Assembly (NCBI GenBank): GCA_934279105.1
Contig: CAKQWR010000018.1
Coordinates: 1-17,204 of the forward strand
Length of the DNA: 17,204 bases
DNA from: an uncultured Oribacterium sp.
Lineage (GTDB): Bacteria > Bacillota > Clostridia > Lachnospirales > Lachnospiraceae
Reading direction: 5' to 3'
Shown here: piece after piece, positions 7,574 to 14,021 of the stretch
Layout of the letters: each line of letters starts with the position of its first letter
Position numbering within the stretch: position 1 is the stretch's first letter
The notes under the pieces: model-generated
The model's input: the letters and a program-made list of their open reading frames with translations, nothing else
Told to the model about the DNA's origin: nothing
Databases searched by the model: none
Position numbers and translations under genes: made by a program

Positions 7574-7685
7574 CGATATAGTGGATGAAAAACAGAAAAG
7601 GATAATCGTGGGGCTATTTAACGGATATCTAAGTGCATGTGCTTTACAGGGGATGTCATCATGCATGTGCCACAGATATGATGGT

Positions 7686-8078
7686 TTACAGTTCCTTCTT
7701 ATTATCTGCGCCCGGTGTCGTCACGATGAACTTCTCCGGTGTGATGATTAGTGCACCCTTTGCCGTAGCGGCACCGTGAAACATGCTTTCAACCATCGCT
7801 TTAAAGGTATCAACGACAGGGCCTTCTGTTACATACTCGGCTGTGCCCTTTACCTGGTAGCCTTCCAGGGTCTTCGGGTCGTAGGCAGAGATGGCGATTC
7901 TGCCAGCATTGGCCTTCAGATTCTTCAGTGTTGTGTCGAGAAATACATCGCCGACCACGAGTTTACCGTCTGGTGTGACATCCTTAAATGCAACCGGAAC
8001 GACATTTGGCTCGCCGTTTGCGCAGGTTGCGAGATCCCACATACTTTCCTTCAGCAGATTCTTCACAGCATCGTTCAT
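7686..8078 (-). CDS. Pyridoxamine 5'-phosphate oxidase-like FMN-binding split-barrel protein
   Basis: A 130-residue protein with the small split-barrel flavin-binding pattern: WDLATCANGEPNVVPVAFKDV (14-34), a beta-strand segment GKLVVGDVFLDTTLKNLKANAGRIAISAYDP (38-68), and GYQVKGTAEYVTEGP (73-87). Such proteins bind FMN or related cofactors in a dimer, and many act as small reductases or oxidoreductases. The size is too small and the sequence too divergent to call PdxH. The ATG at 8078 has GGAGG (plus-strand 8087-8091) eight bases upstream; an in-frame ATG six codons earlier lacks such a site. It is transcribed alone, with a good promoter, a possible HxlR-type operator and its own terminator. 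Confidence 0.78.
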   Translation of the reverse strand: MNDAVKNLLKESMWDLATCANGEPNVVPVAFKDVTPDGKLVVGDVFLDTTLKNLKANAGRIAISAYDPKTLEGYQVKGTAEYVTEGPVVDTFKAMVESMFHGAATAKGALIITPEKFIVTTPGADNKKEL

Positions 8079-8143
8079 GATACATACCTCCTTCATCCGG
8101 CATCGGTTTCGCCGTATGCCGTTTCAACTTTTTTACAGTACTC

Positions 8144-8172
8144 ATCATAGTGAAGCGGCTTTGCATCGACAA
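8144..8172 (-). promoter_or_regulatory. Promoter of the split-barrel flavoprotein gene
   Basis: On the minus strand TTGTCG (plus-strand 8167-8172) and TATGAT (plus-strand 8144-8149) are separated by exactly 17 nt. The predicted start lies near 8137, giving a leader of about 60 nt. Confidence 0.65.
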
Positions 8173-8182
8173 GATATACGCG

Positions 8183-8205
8183 AATTTATGAGTGACTTAT
8201 AAATT
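8183..8205. promoter_or_regulatory. 23-bp operator-like dyad upstream of the flavoprotein promoter
   Basis: The left arm AATTTAT (8183-8189) and right arm ATAAATT (8199-8205) are perfectly inverted. The centre AGTGACT (8191-8197) is itself symmetric except for its middle base, so 20 of the 22 paired positions match. The dyad is centred about 57 bp upstream of the predicted start, just beyond the -35, which suits an activator or an upstream repressor site. The core ATGAGTnACTT also occurs in the hxlR promoter region. The remaining gap to 8275 holds nothing else I can identify. Confidence 0.55.
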
Positions 8206-8275
8206 TAAAAGCGTAGAGGAAGATCGAAAGAGGCGATGGCGAAGGTATGGCGCTTAGATGCAGAGACGCTGGCGC

Positions 8276-9586
8276 TCAGTCGGTGGATGAAATCAGGTGC
8301 TGCATGTCCTCTGGAAGCGGTGCGGTTAATTCGAGCAGCTTTCCGCTGATCGGGTGCCGGAAGCGGAGACGCCAGGAGTGGAGTGGCTGGCGGGTGATGT
8401 ACCGATCATCTGCATGGTAGAGGAAATCACCTGGGAGCGGATGCCCGAGGTACTTCATATGCACACGGATCTGATGGGTGCGTCCGGTTTCGAGCTTCAG
8501 CCGCAGGAGACTCAGGTCTTTTTCCTTATGATAGGAAAGCAGCAGGCCATGCGTGACGGCATAGTCTCCTTCTGTATAGTTGATGCAACGCGCGATGACG
8601 GAGTCTTCCTTCCGTCCAATCGGCGCATTGACGGTGAAGTGCAGACCGAGCGCCGTATTCGCGGGATCGGAGAGCGCCGAGATCGAGGACAGACTTGATG
8701 GAAAATGACCATCCAAGTTCTGCAGGCGGGCATGCGCATAGGCTGAATCTGCAGAACGGCTCAGATAGAGTCCACACGGAAGAGAGGTGCCGTCAGGTGT
8801 GCGGATGCTATCCGGAGGACTTTCTTTAACTGAGCGCGTTTCGTACTGGTTAGCGTGCGTGTGACGGGACACCGTGCATTTTTGTGAAGCAGCATCCGTA
8901 TCGGTACATCGGAAAATATCACGGACGTCTCCGGCGGCGATGGCGAGGTACTCTCGCTGGATGGCGTGTGCACGAATCATATCGCCGAGGCGCGCAGCCG
9001 CAAGCATGTTTTTCGCTGCAATCAGAAGACCGCTGGTATCCCGATCCAGACGATTTACGATACGATTCACATAATGCTCGTAGCCGAGAACATGGTGTGT
9101 GTACCAGCAGAGTGCATTGCCGAGTGTATGCTCATAGTGTCCCATCGACGGATGAATCGGAAGTCCGGCTGGCTTGTCGATGACGAGGATATCTTCATCT
9201 TCATAGACGATGGAGAGTGGTATTTCTGTCTCGATGACATTCGGACTGTCCTCGGTTTCCAGAATGTTGCAGAGAAGCCGGTCGCCGGTGGCGAGGACTT
9301 CCTTCAGATAGCTCCGGTGCCCGTTCAGAACGATCCCGTCGATGCCGTCTGGTTTCGTTTCAGTTGCGTGGCCAATGCTGGCTGCGGAGGTGCAGGTGGT
9401 CCGGCCGTCTGCATTGGCCGCCGGTATATCGGTGGTGATGTGTTCCGCCACGCTGAGCGCACGGGTGTTTCGAAGGTGGTAGAGTGTCGTCCGCGAGTAG
9501 TCCTCGGAACGAAGAAAAGCCTCCACGGTGTGGCCGTGGAAGCTTTCCGGAATGATGTATTCGATTTGACGCAGGTTTTCTGCCAT
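8276..9586 (-). CDS. RluA-family ribosomal/tRNA pseudouridine synthase with two insertions
   Basis: A 436-residue protein. The N-terminal ~110 residues resemble an S4-like RNA-binding module (TVEAFLRSEDYSRTTLYHLR, then GIVLNGHRSYLKEVLATGDRLL) interrupted by a Ser/Thr/Ala-rich stretch at about 46-82. The catalytic domain carries NRLDRDTSGLLIAAK with catalytic Asp181, APIGRKEDSVIARC and GRTHQIRVHMKYLGHPLPGD (368-387). It isomerises uridine to pseudouridine in structured RNA. A hydrophilic insertion of about 90 residues (about 222-312) separates EYLAIAAGDV from LHFTVNAPIGR, where ordinary RluA/RluD proteins have a short link. The total is therefore well above the usual ~300. Frame and motifs are intact, so it is not a pseudogene. 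The ribosome site before ATG 9586 is weak (GTGAG). It is 45 nt downstream of rfbC. Confidence 0.87.
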   Translation of the reverse strand: MAENLRQIEYIIPESFHGHTVEAFLRSEDYSRTTLYHLRNTRALSVAEHITTDIPAANADGRTTCTSAASIGHATETKPDGIDGIVLNGHRSYLKEVLATGDRLLCNILETEDSPNVIETEIPLSIVYEDEDILVIDKPAGLPIHPSMGHYEHTLGNALCWYTHHVLGYEHYVNRIVNRLDRDTSGLLIAAKNMLAAARLGDMIRAHAIQREYLAIAAGDVRDIFRCTDTDAASQKCTVSRHTHANQYETRSVKESPPDSIRTPDGTSLPCGLYLSRSADSAYAHARLQNLDGHFPSSLSSISALSDPANTALGLHFTVNAPIGRKEDSVIARCINYTEGDYAVTHGLLLSYHKEKDLSLLRLKLETGRTHQIRVHMKYLGHPLPGDFLYHADDRYITRQPLHSWRLRFRHPISGKLLELTAPLPEDMQHLISSTD

Positions 9587-9604
9587 AATCTCACTTTCAT
9601 AAGG

Positions 9605-9622
9605 GACTGCATGGTCGCAGTC
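9605..9622 (-). repeat. Small hairpin between rfbC and the pseudouridine synthase gene
   Basis: GACTGC (9605-9610) and GCAGTC (9617-9622) pair perfectly around a six-base loop, in the 45-nt gap between the two minus-strand genes. There is no T-run, so it is unlikely to be a terminator. Confidence 0.35.
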
Positions 9623-9631
9623 GGACGGATA

Positions 9632-10246
9632 TTACTTTTCTGTAGTGAAATGGAAGGTGTCCTTGAGACCGAGCCACTTCTGATCCTTATCGGACAGGTT
9701 CAGCGGCGTGCCATCCTCGAGGGTATAGCCTTCTGCGCTTGCAGAGCCAGGGTATGCGCCCTGAAGCTGTGGCCACTGGATATTGATCTCCGGATCGTTC
9801 CATGCCAGACCGGATTCGTCACCCGGATGCCAGAAATCGGTGACCTTATAGCAGAATTCAGCGACATCGGAAAGCACCAGGAAACCATGCGCGAAGCCCT
9901 CGGAAATATAGAACTGCTTCTTGTTTTCCTCGGTGAGCTCGACGCCGTAGTACTGACCATAGGTCGGGCTGCCCTCACGAAGATCGACGGCAACATCATA
10001 TACGGAACCCTTGATGACGCGCACGAGCTTGCCCTGCGGGTACTGCTTCTGGAAGTGGAGGCCACGGAGTACACCCTTCGTGGACATGGACTGATTGTCC
10101 TGTACGAAGACCATGTCGAGGCCGGCCTCGTGCATATCCTTCTGATTATAGGTTTCCATAAAATAGCCACGCGCATCGCCGTGAACGCTCGGCTCGATGA
10201 CATAAAGGCCCTCAATCGGTGCCTTGGTAACTTTGATCTGTCCCAT
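9632..10246 (-). CDS. rfbC: dTDP-4-dehydrorhamnose 3,5-epimerase
   Basis: A 204-residue protein of the RmlC family. It converts dTDP-4-dehydro-6-deoxyglucose to dTDP-4-dehydrorhamnose for cell-surface polysaccharide. Motifs in order are GDARGYFMETYN (23-34), FVQDNQSMSTKGVLRGLHFQ (47-66) with the catalytic-base His64, GKLVRVIKGSVYDVAVDLR (72-90), FYISEGFAHGF (112-122), FCYKVTDFW (131-139) with the likely general-acid Tyr133, and GLAWNDPEINIQWP (146-159). AGGAG (plus-strand 10252-10257) sits five bases before the ATG. The partner genes rfbA, rfbB and rfbD are not in the window, so the pathway is completed elsewhere or upstream genes lie scattered. A TATAAT on the minus strand near 10307-10312 may be its -10, but no good -35 matches it. 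Confidence 0.93.
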   Translation of the reverse strand: MGQIKVTKAPIEGLYVIEPSVHGDARGYFMETYNQKDMHEAGLDMVFVQDNQSMSTKGVLRGLHFQKQYPQGKLVRVIKGSVYDVAVDLREGSPTYGQYYGVELTEENKKQFYISEGFAHGFLVLSDVAEFCYKVTDFWHPGDESGLAWNDPEINIQWPQLQGAYPGSASAEGYTLEDGTPLNLSDKDQKWLGLKDTFHFTTEK

Positions 10247-10321
10247 TTTATCTCCTTAAAACTATATACGCATGAATGTTCTTCGTTTGACCGAAGTTGT
10301 ACTTATTATAATGCGATGGGG

Positions 10322-10382
10322 CAGAAAATGCCACCGTGGATTTCAGCACGGGTTTTTGGGGATTTCAGGCGTGGCTTTTCTG
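10322..10382 (+). repeat. Hairpin in the rfbC-perR gap
   Basis: CAGAAAA-T-GCCAC (10322-10334) pairs with GTGGCTTTTCTG (10371-10382) over 12 bp with one bulged T. The loop contains a second small stem, CCGTG/CACGG (10334-10338/10347-10351), sharing one base with the outer arm. The 9-mer GGATTTCAG occurs twice within this region. No poly-T follows. Confidence 0.5.
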
Positions 10383-10680
10383 TTCACGGAGGTTCATTCT
10401 TCAAGCGGTTATCATCCAAAGCGAATCCCCGCGGGGGCCTGTTCATGGACGGCTATTGTTCACACACAACTTCATGAAGACATGCCTGAAGGACTCAATA
10501 TGCACGGCGGGGCGTTCGAAATCTCATCCTCGTCTATTTCGCTGCCCGGGGGCTCAATGATATCGCACATAATGCAAAGATATGGCGTCATCTTCGTTGC
10601 CTGGGGGCTCAATATACACTACGAAGCGTTTTTAAAAATAATGTATAGATATTTCGGTTGATAAACAGGGGCTTCCGTGG
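10322..10680 (+). repeat. Imperfect repeats spaced 55-64 nt in a gene-free interval
   Basis: Three boundaries share GGGGGCTCAATA or a close variant: GGACTCAATATGCAC with its C at 10494, GGGGGCTCAATGATA at 10553, and GGGGGCTCAATATACAC at 10608. Weaker earlier members are CTGTTCACGGAGG (10380) and CTGTTCATGGACGG (10439); a later one is GGGGCTTCC (10672). Intervals are 59, 55, 59, 55 and 64 nt, so alternate copies lie 114 nt apart. The copies at 10494 and 10608 are the most alike over about 24 nt. No frame with a ribosome site spans the array. It could be structured RNA, a decayed repeat protein gene or regulatory DNA. Confidence 0.45.
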
Positions 10681-10968
10681 AAAACTATACACAGAAAAGA
10701 AAAATTTAAAAAAGTGTATATCGGATGCCGTGCAAAGCGTTTCTTTTATTTCGGATTCATCGTCTGGAAAATACATTATTTTGAAAAAGCTCGATTTATG
10801 TATATTTCTTTTGCCGAATTCATTATTTGAGCAGGAAATCTATATACACTTTTGGGAAAATCCATGCTTTGTGTATAGTCTGTTATGATCTTTGAGGGGA
10901 GATCCTCGAAAAAATATACAAGGAGCAGGAGAGACAAAAATAAAAATGAAAATTTTTATCGATTTCGC
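10681..10968. other. AT-rich gene-free stretch with inverted TATACAC/GTGTATA pairs
   Basis: No credible gene is present. CTATACAC (10685-10692) faces GTGTATAT (10714-10721), and CTATATACAC (10840-10849) faces GTGTATAG (10871-10878). A further TATACAC is at 10613-10619. The pairs could form hairpins of about 8 bp or be repeated protein-binding sites upstream of perR. A plus-strand open frame at 10658-10888 begins with TTG and has no ribosome site, so it is not called. Confidence 0.35.
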
Positions 10969-10997
10969 TTGACGTGGAGCACGTAAAGGAGTAAGAT
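10969..10997 (+). promoter_or_regulatory. perR promoter
   Basis: TTGACG (10969-10974) and TAAGAT (10992-10997) are separated by exactly 17 nt. The predicted start is near 11004, inside the adjacent dyad operator. Confidence 0.75.
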
Positions 10998-11003
10998 ACA
11001 GAT

Positions 11004-11026
11004 AAATCAATAATAGTTATTGATTT
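11004..11026. promoter_or_regulatory. Fur-family (PerR) operator overlapping the perR start site
   Basis: A perfect inverted repeat, AAATCAATAA-TAG-TTATTGATTT, with 10-bp arms and a three-base centre. Its AT-rich symmetric form resembles Per/Fur boxes, though it is not identical to the classical TTATAATnATTATAA. It lies on the predicted transcription start, the position expected for autorepression. Confidence 0.7.
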
Positions 11027-11050
11027 CGAATTCACTGTTTAGGAGTAACG

Positions 11051-11458
11051 ATGAATTATTCAAGACAGCGCGAGGAAGTCCTCGAACAGCTTAGCGGGCA
11101 TCATGATCATCCGACGGCGGATGTGATTTTTGCAGAGCTTCGTGACAGGGATCCGAATATCAGTCTGGCGACGGTTTACCGTAATCTGAAGCTTCTGGCA
11201 CAGAACGGTACGATTCAGAAGTTGAGTTTCGTGTCAGGCGCTGATCACTTCGATCCGAATGCAGAAAAGCATGTACACTTCGTATGTGACCGCTGTGGCG
11301 GCGTCTTTGATGTGCCGATGCCAGAGGCAGAGACACTGGATGAAGAGGCTGCAAGGCATGTACAGGGTATCGTCACGGGACATGATCTGGTATTTCATGG
11401 CATTTGTGATGCGTGTTGTCAGAAGGATGACGTGCTGCAGGGTGATGCAGAGCGTTAA
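11051..11458 (+). CDS. perR: PerR peroxide-sensing repressor (Fur family)
   Basis: A 135-residue Fur-family protein with an N-terminal winged helix (HPTADVIFAELRDRDPNISLATVYRNLKLL) and a metal-binding dimerisation domain. From remembered B. subtilis PerR numbering, a constant offset of 17 places all five regulatory metal ligands: His20, Asp68, His74, His76 and Asp87 match its His37, Asp85, His91, His93 and Asp104. The structural zinc cysteines are Cys79/82 and Cys119/122. An Asp at position 87, rather than the Glu typical of Fur, supports PerR. In PerR, Fe2+-catalysed oxidation of the ligand histidines by peroxide releases DNA. AGGAG (11041-11045) is five bases upstream. It lies just upstream of a peroxide-reducing rubrerythrin. 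Confidence 0.88.
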   Translation: MNYSRQREEVLEQLSGHHDHPTADVIFAELRDRDPNISLATVYRNLKLLAQNGTIQKLSFVSGADHFDPNAEKHVHFVCDRCGGVFDVPMPEAETLDEEAARHVQGIVTGHDLVFHGICDACCQKDDVLQGDAER

Positions 11459-11495
11459 ATGCAAAGATGCTTAGAAAAAATTCAGCGCGAAGCTT

Positions 11496-11536
11496 CGATG
11501 AGGACACGAAGAAATGTCCGGTGTCAGCGCTCATCG
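11496..11536 (+). repeat. Hairpin between perR and rubrerythrin
   Basis: CGATGAG-GACAC (11496-11507) pairs with GTGTC-AGCG-CTCATCG (11521-11536): 12 bp interrupted by a four-base bulge, with a 13-nt loop. A second small stem GCAGC/GCTGC lies at 11576-11589, just before the rubrerythrin ribosome site. Neither is followed by a T-tract, so read-through from perR is plausible. Confidence 0.45.
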
Positions 11537-11611
11537 GCAGCGAATGGAGTAAGAACGGATAAACGAAATAATTATGCAGCTGAAGCTGCTCATTTAAAAG
11601 GAGAATGAATT

Positions 11612-12160
11612 ATGAAGGTAAAGACTTGGGTATGTTCCGTATGTGGTTATGTTTATAAGGGAGAGGTTCCACCAGAGGAGTGTCCGGTATGCCATGCTCC
11701 GGCGGACAAGTTCGTAGAGCAGGAAGAGGAGATGACCTGGGCTGCAGAGCATGTGATCGGTGTTGCAAGTGATGTTCGCGAGGATATCAAGGAAGATCTT
11801 CGTGCAAACTTCCAGGGCGAGTGCACCGAGGTTGGTATGTATCTTGCGATGTCCAGAGCAGCTTACCGTGAGGGCTATCCGGAGATCGGTGAGTACTATA
11901 AGACCGCTGCTTTTGAAGAGGCTGAGCATGCGGCAAAGTTCGCAGAGCTTCTCGGTGAGGTTGTTTCTCCGTCAACCAAGGAGAATCTGACGGTACGTGT
12001 AGCTGCTGAGAACGGCGCAACGGCTGGTAAGGTGGATCTCGCAAAGCGTGCGAAGGAGCTGAACCTCGATGCAATCCATGATACAGTTCATGAGATGGCA
12101 CGTGACGAAGCTAGACATGGTAAGGCATTTGCTGGTCTTCTGAAGAGATACTTTGGTTAA
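11612..12160 (+). CDS. Reverse rubrerythrin (rubredoxin domain first)
   Basis: A 182-residue cytoplasmic peroxidase. Residues 1-38 form a rubredoxin-like Fe(Cys)4 module ([10 protein letters not shown] and ECPVCHAP, Cys8, 11, 24, 27). Residues about 50-182 form a ferritin-like di-iron four-helix bundle with Glu/His ligands visible in NFQGECTEV (Glu70), EEAEHA (102-107) and RDEARHG (164-170). The order is opposite to classical rubrerythrin and matches the clostridial reverse rubrerythrins, which reduce H2O2 (and O2) with electrons passed from NADH through partner proteins. AAAGGAG at 11597-11603 is eight bases from the ATG. It lies 153 nt downstream of perR, with no clear promoter of its own, so it is likely co-transcribed and de-repressed by peroxide. 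Confidence 0.92.
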   Translation: MKVKTWVCSVCGYVYKGEVPPEECPVCHAPADKFVEQEEEMTWAAEHVIGVASDVREDIKEDLRANFQGECTEVGMYLAMSRAAYREGYPEIGEYYKTAAFEEAEHAAKFAELLGEVVSPSTKENLTVRVAAENGATAGKVDLAKRAKELNLDAIHDTVHEMARDEARHGKAFAGLLKRYFG

Positions 12161-12326
12161 TGCATGATGATGGACTGCGATTTGCGCATTCTCATCGAAG
12201 AGCAGATGCTTACAAGTCTTACGCTGACAAGACCGGAATCGTGCAGATCAGGCTATGTCAGACGGTATAAAACAGACATGTGATAGTAATCAAAACCACG
12301 TGAAATGGCATTGTATATTTTTTAAC

Positions 12327-12363
12327 AAAGGGAGGGCTGAGTCGTTGACGATGCCCTCCTTTT
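12327..12363 (+). terminator. Terminator after the rubrerythrin gene
   Basis: AAAGGGAGGGC (12327-12337) pairs with GCCCTCCTTTT (12353-12363) with one G-U, around a 15-nt loop; the last T residues of the 3' arm double as the T-tract. The 166 nt between the rubrerythrin stop and this hairpin contain no gene I can support. Confidence 0.75.
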
Positions 12364-12373
12364 GGTATAAACT
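12345..12373 (+). promoter_or_regulatory. gpmI promoter with its -35 inside the preceding terminator loop
   Basis: TTGACG (12345-12350) lies in the terminator loop, and TAAACT (12368-12373) follows at 17-nt spacing; an overlapping TATAAA (12366-12371) is at 15 nt. The predicted start is near 12380. Confidence 0.55.
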
Positions 12374-12386
12374 ACAAACGATTATA

Positions 12387-12409
12387 GCTTAAAAGCTTCA
12401 TTTTTAAGC
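12387..12409 (+). repeat. 5'-proximal hairpin in the gpmI leader
   Basis: GCTTAAAA (12387-12394) and TTTTAAGC (12402-12409) pair perfectly over 8 bp with a seven-base loop, starting only a few bases after the predicted transcription start. Hairpins in this position can protect the 5' end of the message. Confidence 0.5.
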
Positions 12410-12461
12410 GTCACTGGAACCCCATGTTTATGTTGAATAATAAAAATAGAAGGTGGCAATT

Positions 12462-14009
12462 ATGACAGAGAAGAAACCAGTTTTACTGCTGATTCTTGAT
12501 GGATATGGTATCAATCCGAATCCGGAGGGAAATGCAATTGCGATGGCTGCTACGCCGGTTATGGACCAGCTCGAGAAGGAGTATCCGTTTGTAGAGGGTC
12601 AGGCTTCCGGCCTGTATGTAGGTCTTCCGGACGGTCAGATGGGTAACTCCGAGGTAGGTCACATGAATATGGGAGCCGGCCGTATCGTTTATCAGGACCT
12701 TACGAGAATCACGAAGTCGATTCAGGATGGGGATTTCTTTACCAATGCAGAGCTTGTTGCTGCCGTGGAGAACTGCAAGAAGAACAACTCCGCGCTGAAC
12801 CTGATGGGCCTTGTGTCGAACGGTGGTGTACATTCTCATCTCGAGCATATCTTCGGTCTCCTCGAGCTTGCAAAGCGTCATGGTTTAACGAAGGTATATC
12901 TGTATGCTTTCCTTGATGGCCGTGATACGCCACCAGATTCCGGTAAGGAATTCCTCGAGCAGGTAGAGGCGAAGATGGCAGAGCTCGGTGTCGGTGAGAT
13001 TGCGATGATTTCCGGTCGTTACTATGCGATGGATCGTGATAAGAACTACGATCGTGTGGAGAAGGCATATGATGCGATGACGAAGGGCATCGGTAATCAC
13101 TTCACTTCTGTTTCGGAAGCAATGCAGAGCTCTTATGATGAGAAGGTATATGATGAATTTGTTGTACCTTGTGTCATCGAGAAGGATGGCGCTCCGAGAC
13201 ATATGATTCAGGATGGTGATTCCTGCATCTTCTTCAATTTCCGTCCGGACCGTGCACGTGAGATGACCCACTGCTTCTGTGACGATGAGTTCAGCTTCTT
13301 CGAGAGAGGAAAGCGCCTTGATACTACGTTTGTCTGCTTCACAGATTATGATGCGACGATTCCGAACAAGCTGGTTGCTTTCCCGAAGCAGAGCATCACG
13401 AAGACCCTTGGTGAGTACGTTGCTTCCCTTGGTTTAAAGCAGCTTCGTATCGCAGAGACGGAGAAGTATGCCCATGTTACCTTCTTCTTTAATGGTGGCG
13501 TAGAGGAGCCGAATGCCGGTGAGGATCGTATCCTCGTTCCGTCTCCGAAGGATGTTCCGACCTATGATCTGAAGCCACAGATGTCCTGCCCTGAGGTATG
13601 CGAGAAGCTGGTTGAGGCGATCAAGTCTAAGAAGTATGACATGATCATCGCAAACTTCGCAAATCCGGATATGGTCGGCCATACAGGCGTGATTCCGGCA
13701 GCTGTGAAGGCCATCGAGGTCGTTGATCATGCAGTTGGCCAGGTTGTCGAGGCCATTAAGGAAGTAGACGGTCAGATGATGATCGTAGCGGATCACGGTA
13801 ATGCAGATATGATGATCAATTATGAGACCGGTGAACCATGGACTGCACATACGACAAATCCGGTTCCATTTATTCTGATCAATGCGAATCCGGACTGGAA
13901 GCTTCGTGAGGGTGGTGCACTCTGCGATATCGCACCGACACTGCTTCAGATGATGGAGATTCCACAGCCGGAAGAGATGAGCGGAAAGTCTCTTATCGTT
14001 GAAAAATAA
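12462..14009 (+). CDS. gpmI: 2,3-bisphosphoglycerate-independent phosphoglycerate mutase
   Basis: A 515-residue glycolytic enzyme of the alkaline phosphatase superfamily, the usual length. It interconverts 3- and 2-phosphoglycerate through a phosphoserine intermediate using two Mn2+. Visible elements are LLLILDGYG (8-16) with metal ligand Asp13, the nucleophile Ser63 in GQMGNSEVGHMNMGAGR, the phosphotransferase-domain block LDGRDTPPDSG, SGRYYAMDRD, FNFRPDRAREMT and VADHGNADMM, and the AHTTNPVPF block near the C terminus. An in-frame GTG at 12453 would overlap the ribosome binding sequence GAAGG (12449-12453), so ATG 12462, eight bases downstream of that sequence, is preferred. degV follows after 70 nt. 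Confidence 0.96.
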   Translation: MTEKKPVLLLILDGYGINPNPEGNAIAMAATPVMDQLEKEYPFVEGQASGLYVGLPDGQMGNSEVGHMNMGAGRIVYQDLTRITKSIQDGDFFTNAELVAAVENCKKNNSALNLMGLVSNGGVHSHLEHIFGLLELAKRHGLTKVYLYAFLDGRDTPPDSGKEFLEQVEAKMAELGVGEIAMISGRYYAMDRDKNYDRVEKAYDAMTKGIGNHFTSVSEAMQSSYDEKVYDEFVVPCVIEKDGAPRHMIQDGDSCIFFNFRPDRAREMTHCFCDDEFSFFERGKRLDTTFVCFTDYDATIPNKLVAFPKQSITKTLGEYVASLGLKQLRIAETEKYAHVTFFFNGGVEEPNAGEDRILVPSPKDVPTYDLKPQMSCPEVCEKLVEAIKSKKYDMIIANFANPDMVGHTGVIPAAVKAIEVVDHAVGQVVEAIKEVDGQMMIVADHGNADMMINYETGEPWTAHTTNPVPFILINANPDWKLREGGALCDIAPTLLQMMEIPQPEEMSGKSLIVEK

Positions 14010-14021
14010 GAGCTGCTACGG

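Noticed and set aside
8966..10477. A 503-codon plus-strand open frame across rluA and rfbC
   Set aside because: It lies antisense to two genes with unmistakable motifs, has no ribosome binding site, and its translation resembles no family; it is a codon-composition shadow.
10272..10661. A 129-codon plus-strand frame through the repeat region, with GLNMHGGAF and GLNIHYEAF repeats
   Set aside because: The peptide repeats simply reflect the 114-nt DNA period. There is no ribosome binding site at the ATG, and the intermediate repeat is in another frame.
10380..10680. CRISPR array
   Set aside because: The repeats are short and degenerate (about 12-24 nt), spacing is uneven, and no cas genes are present.
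10658..10888. A 76-codon frame starting with TTG
   Set aside because: AT-rich, no ribosome site, no recognisable protein; chance open frame.
10885..10916. GAGG/CCTC hairpin followed by an A-run as a terminator
   Set aside because: The run after the stem on the plus strand is A, not T, and on the minus strand the T-run precedes the stem, so neither orientation fits.
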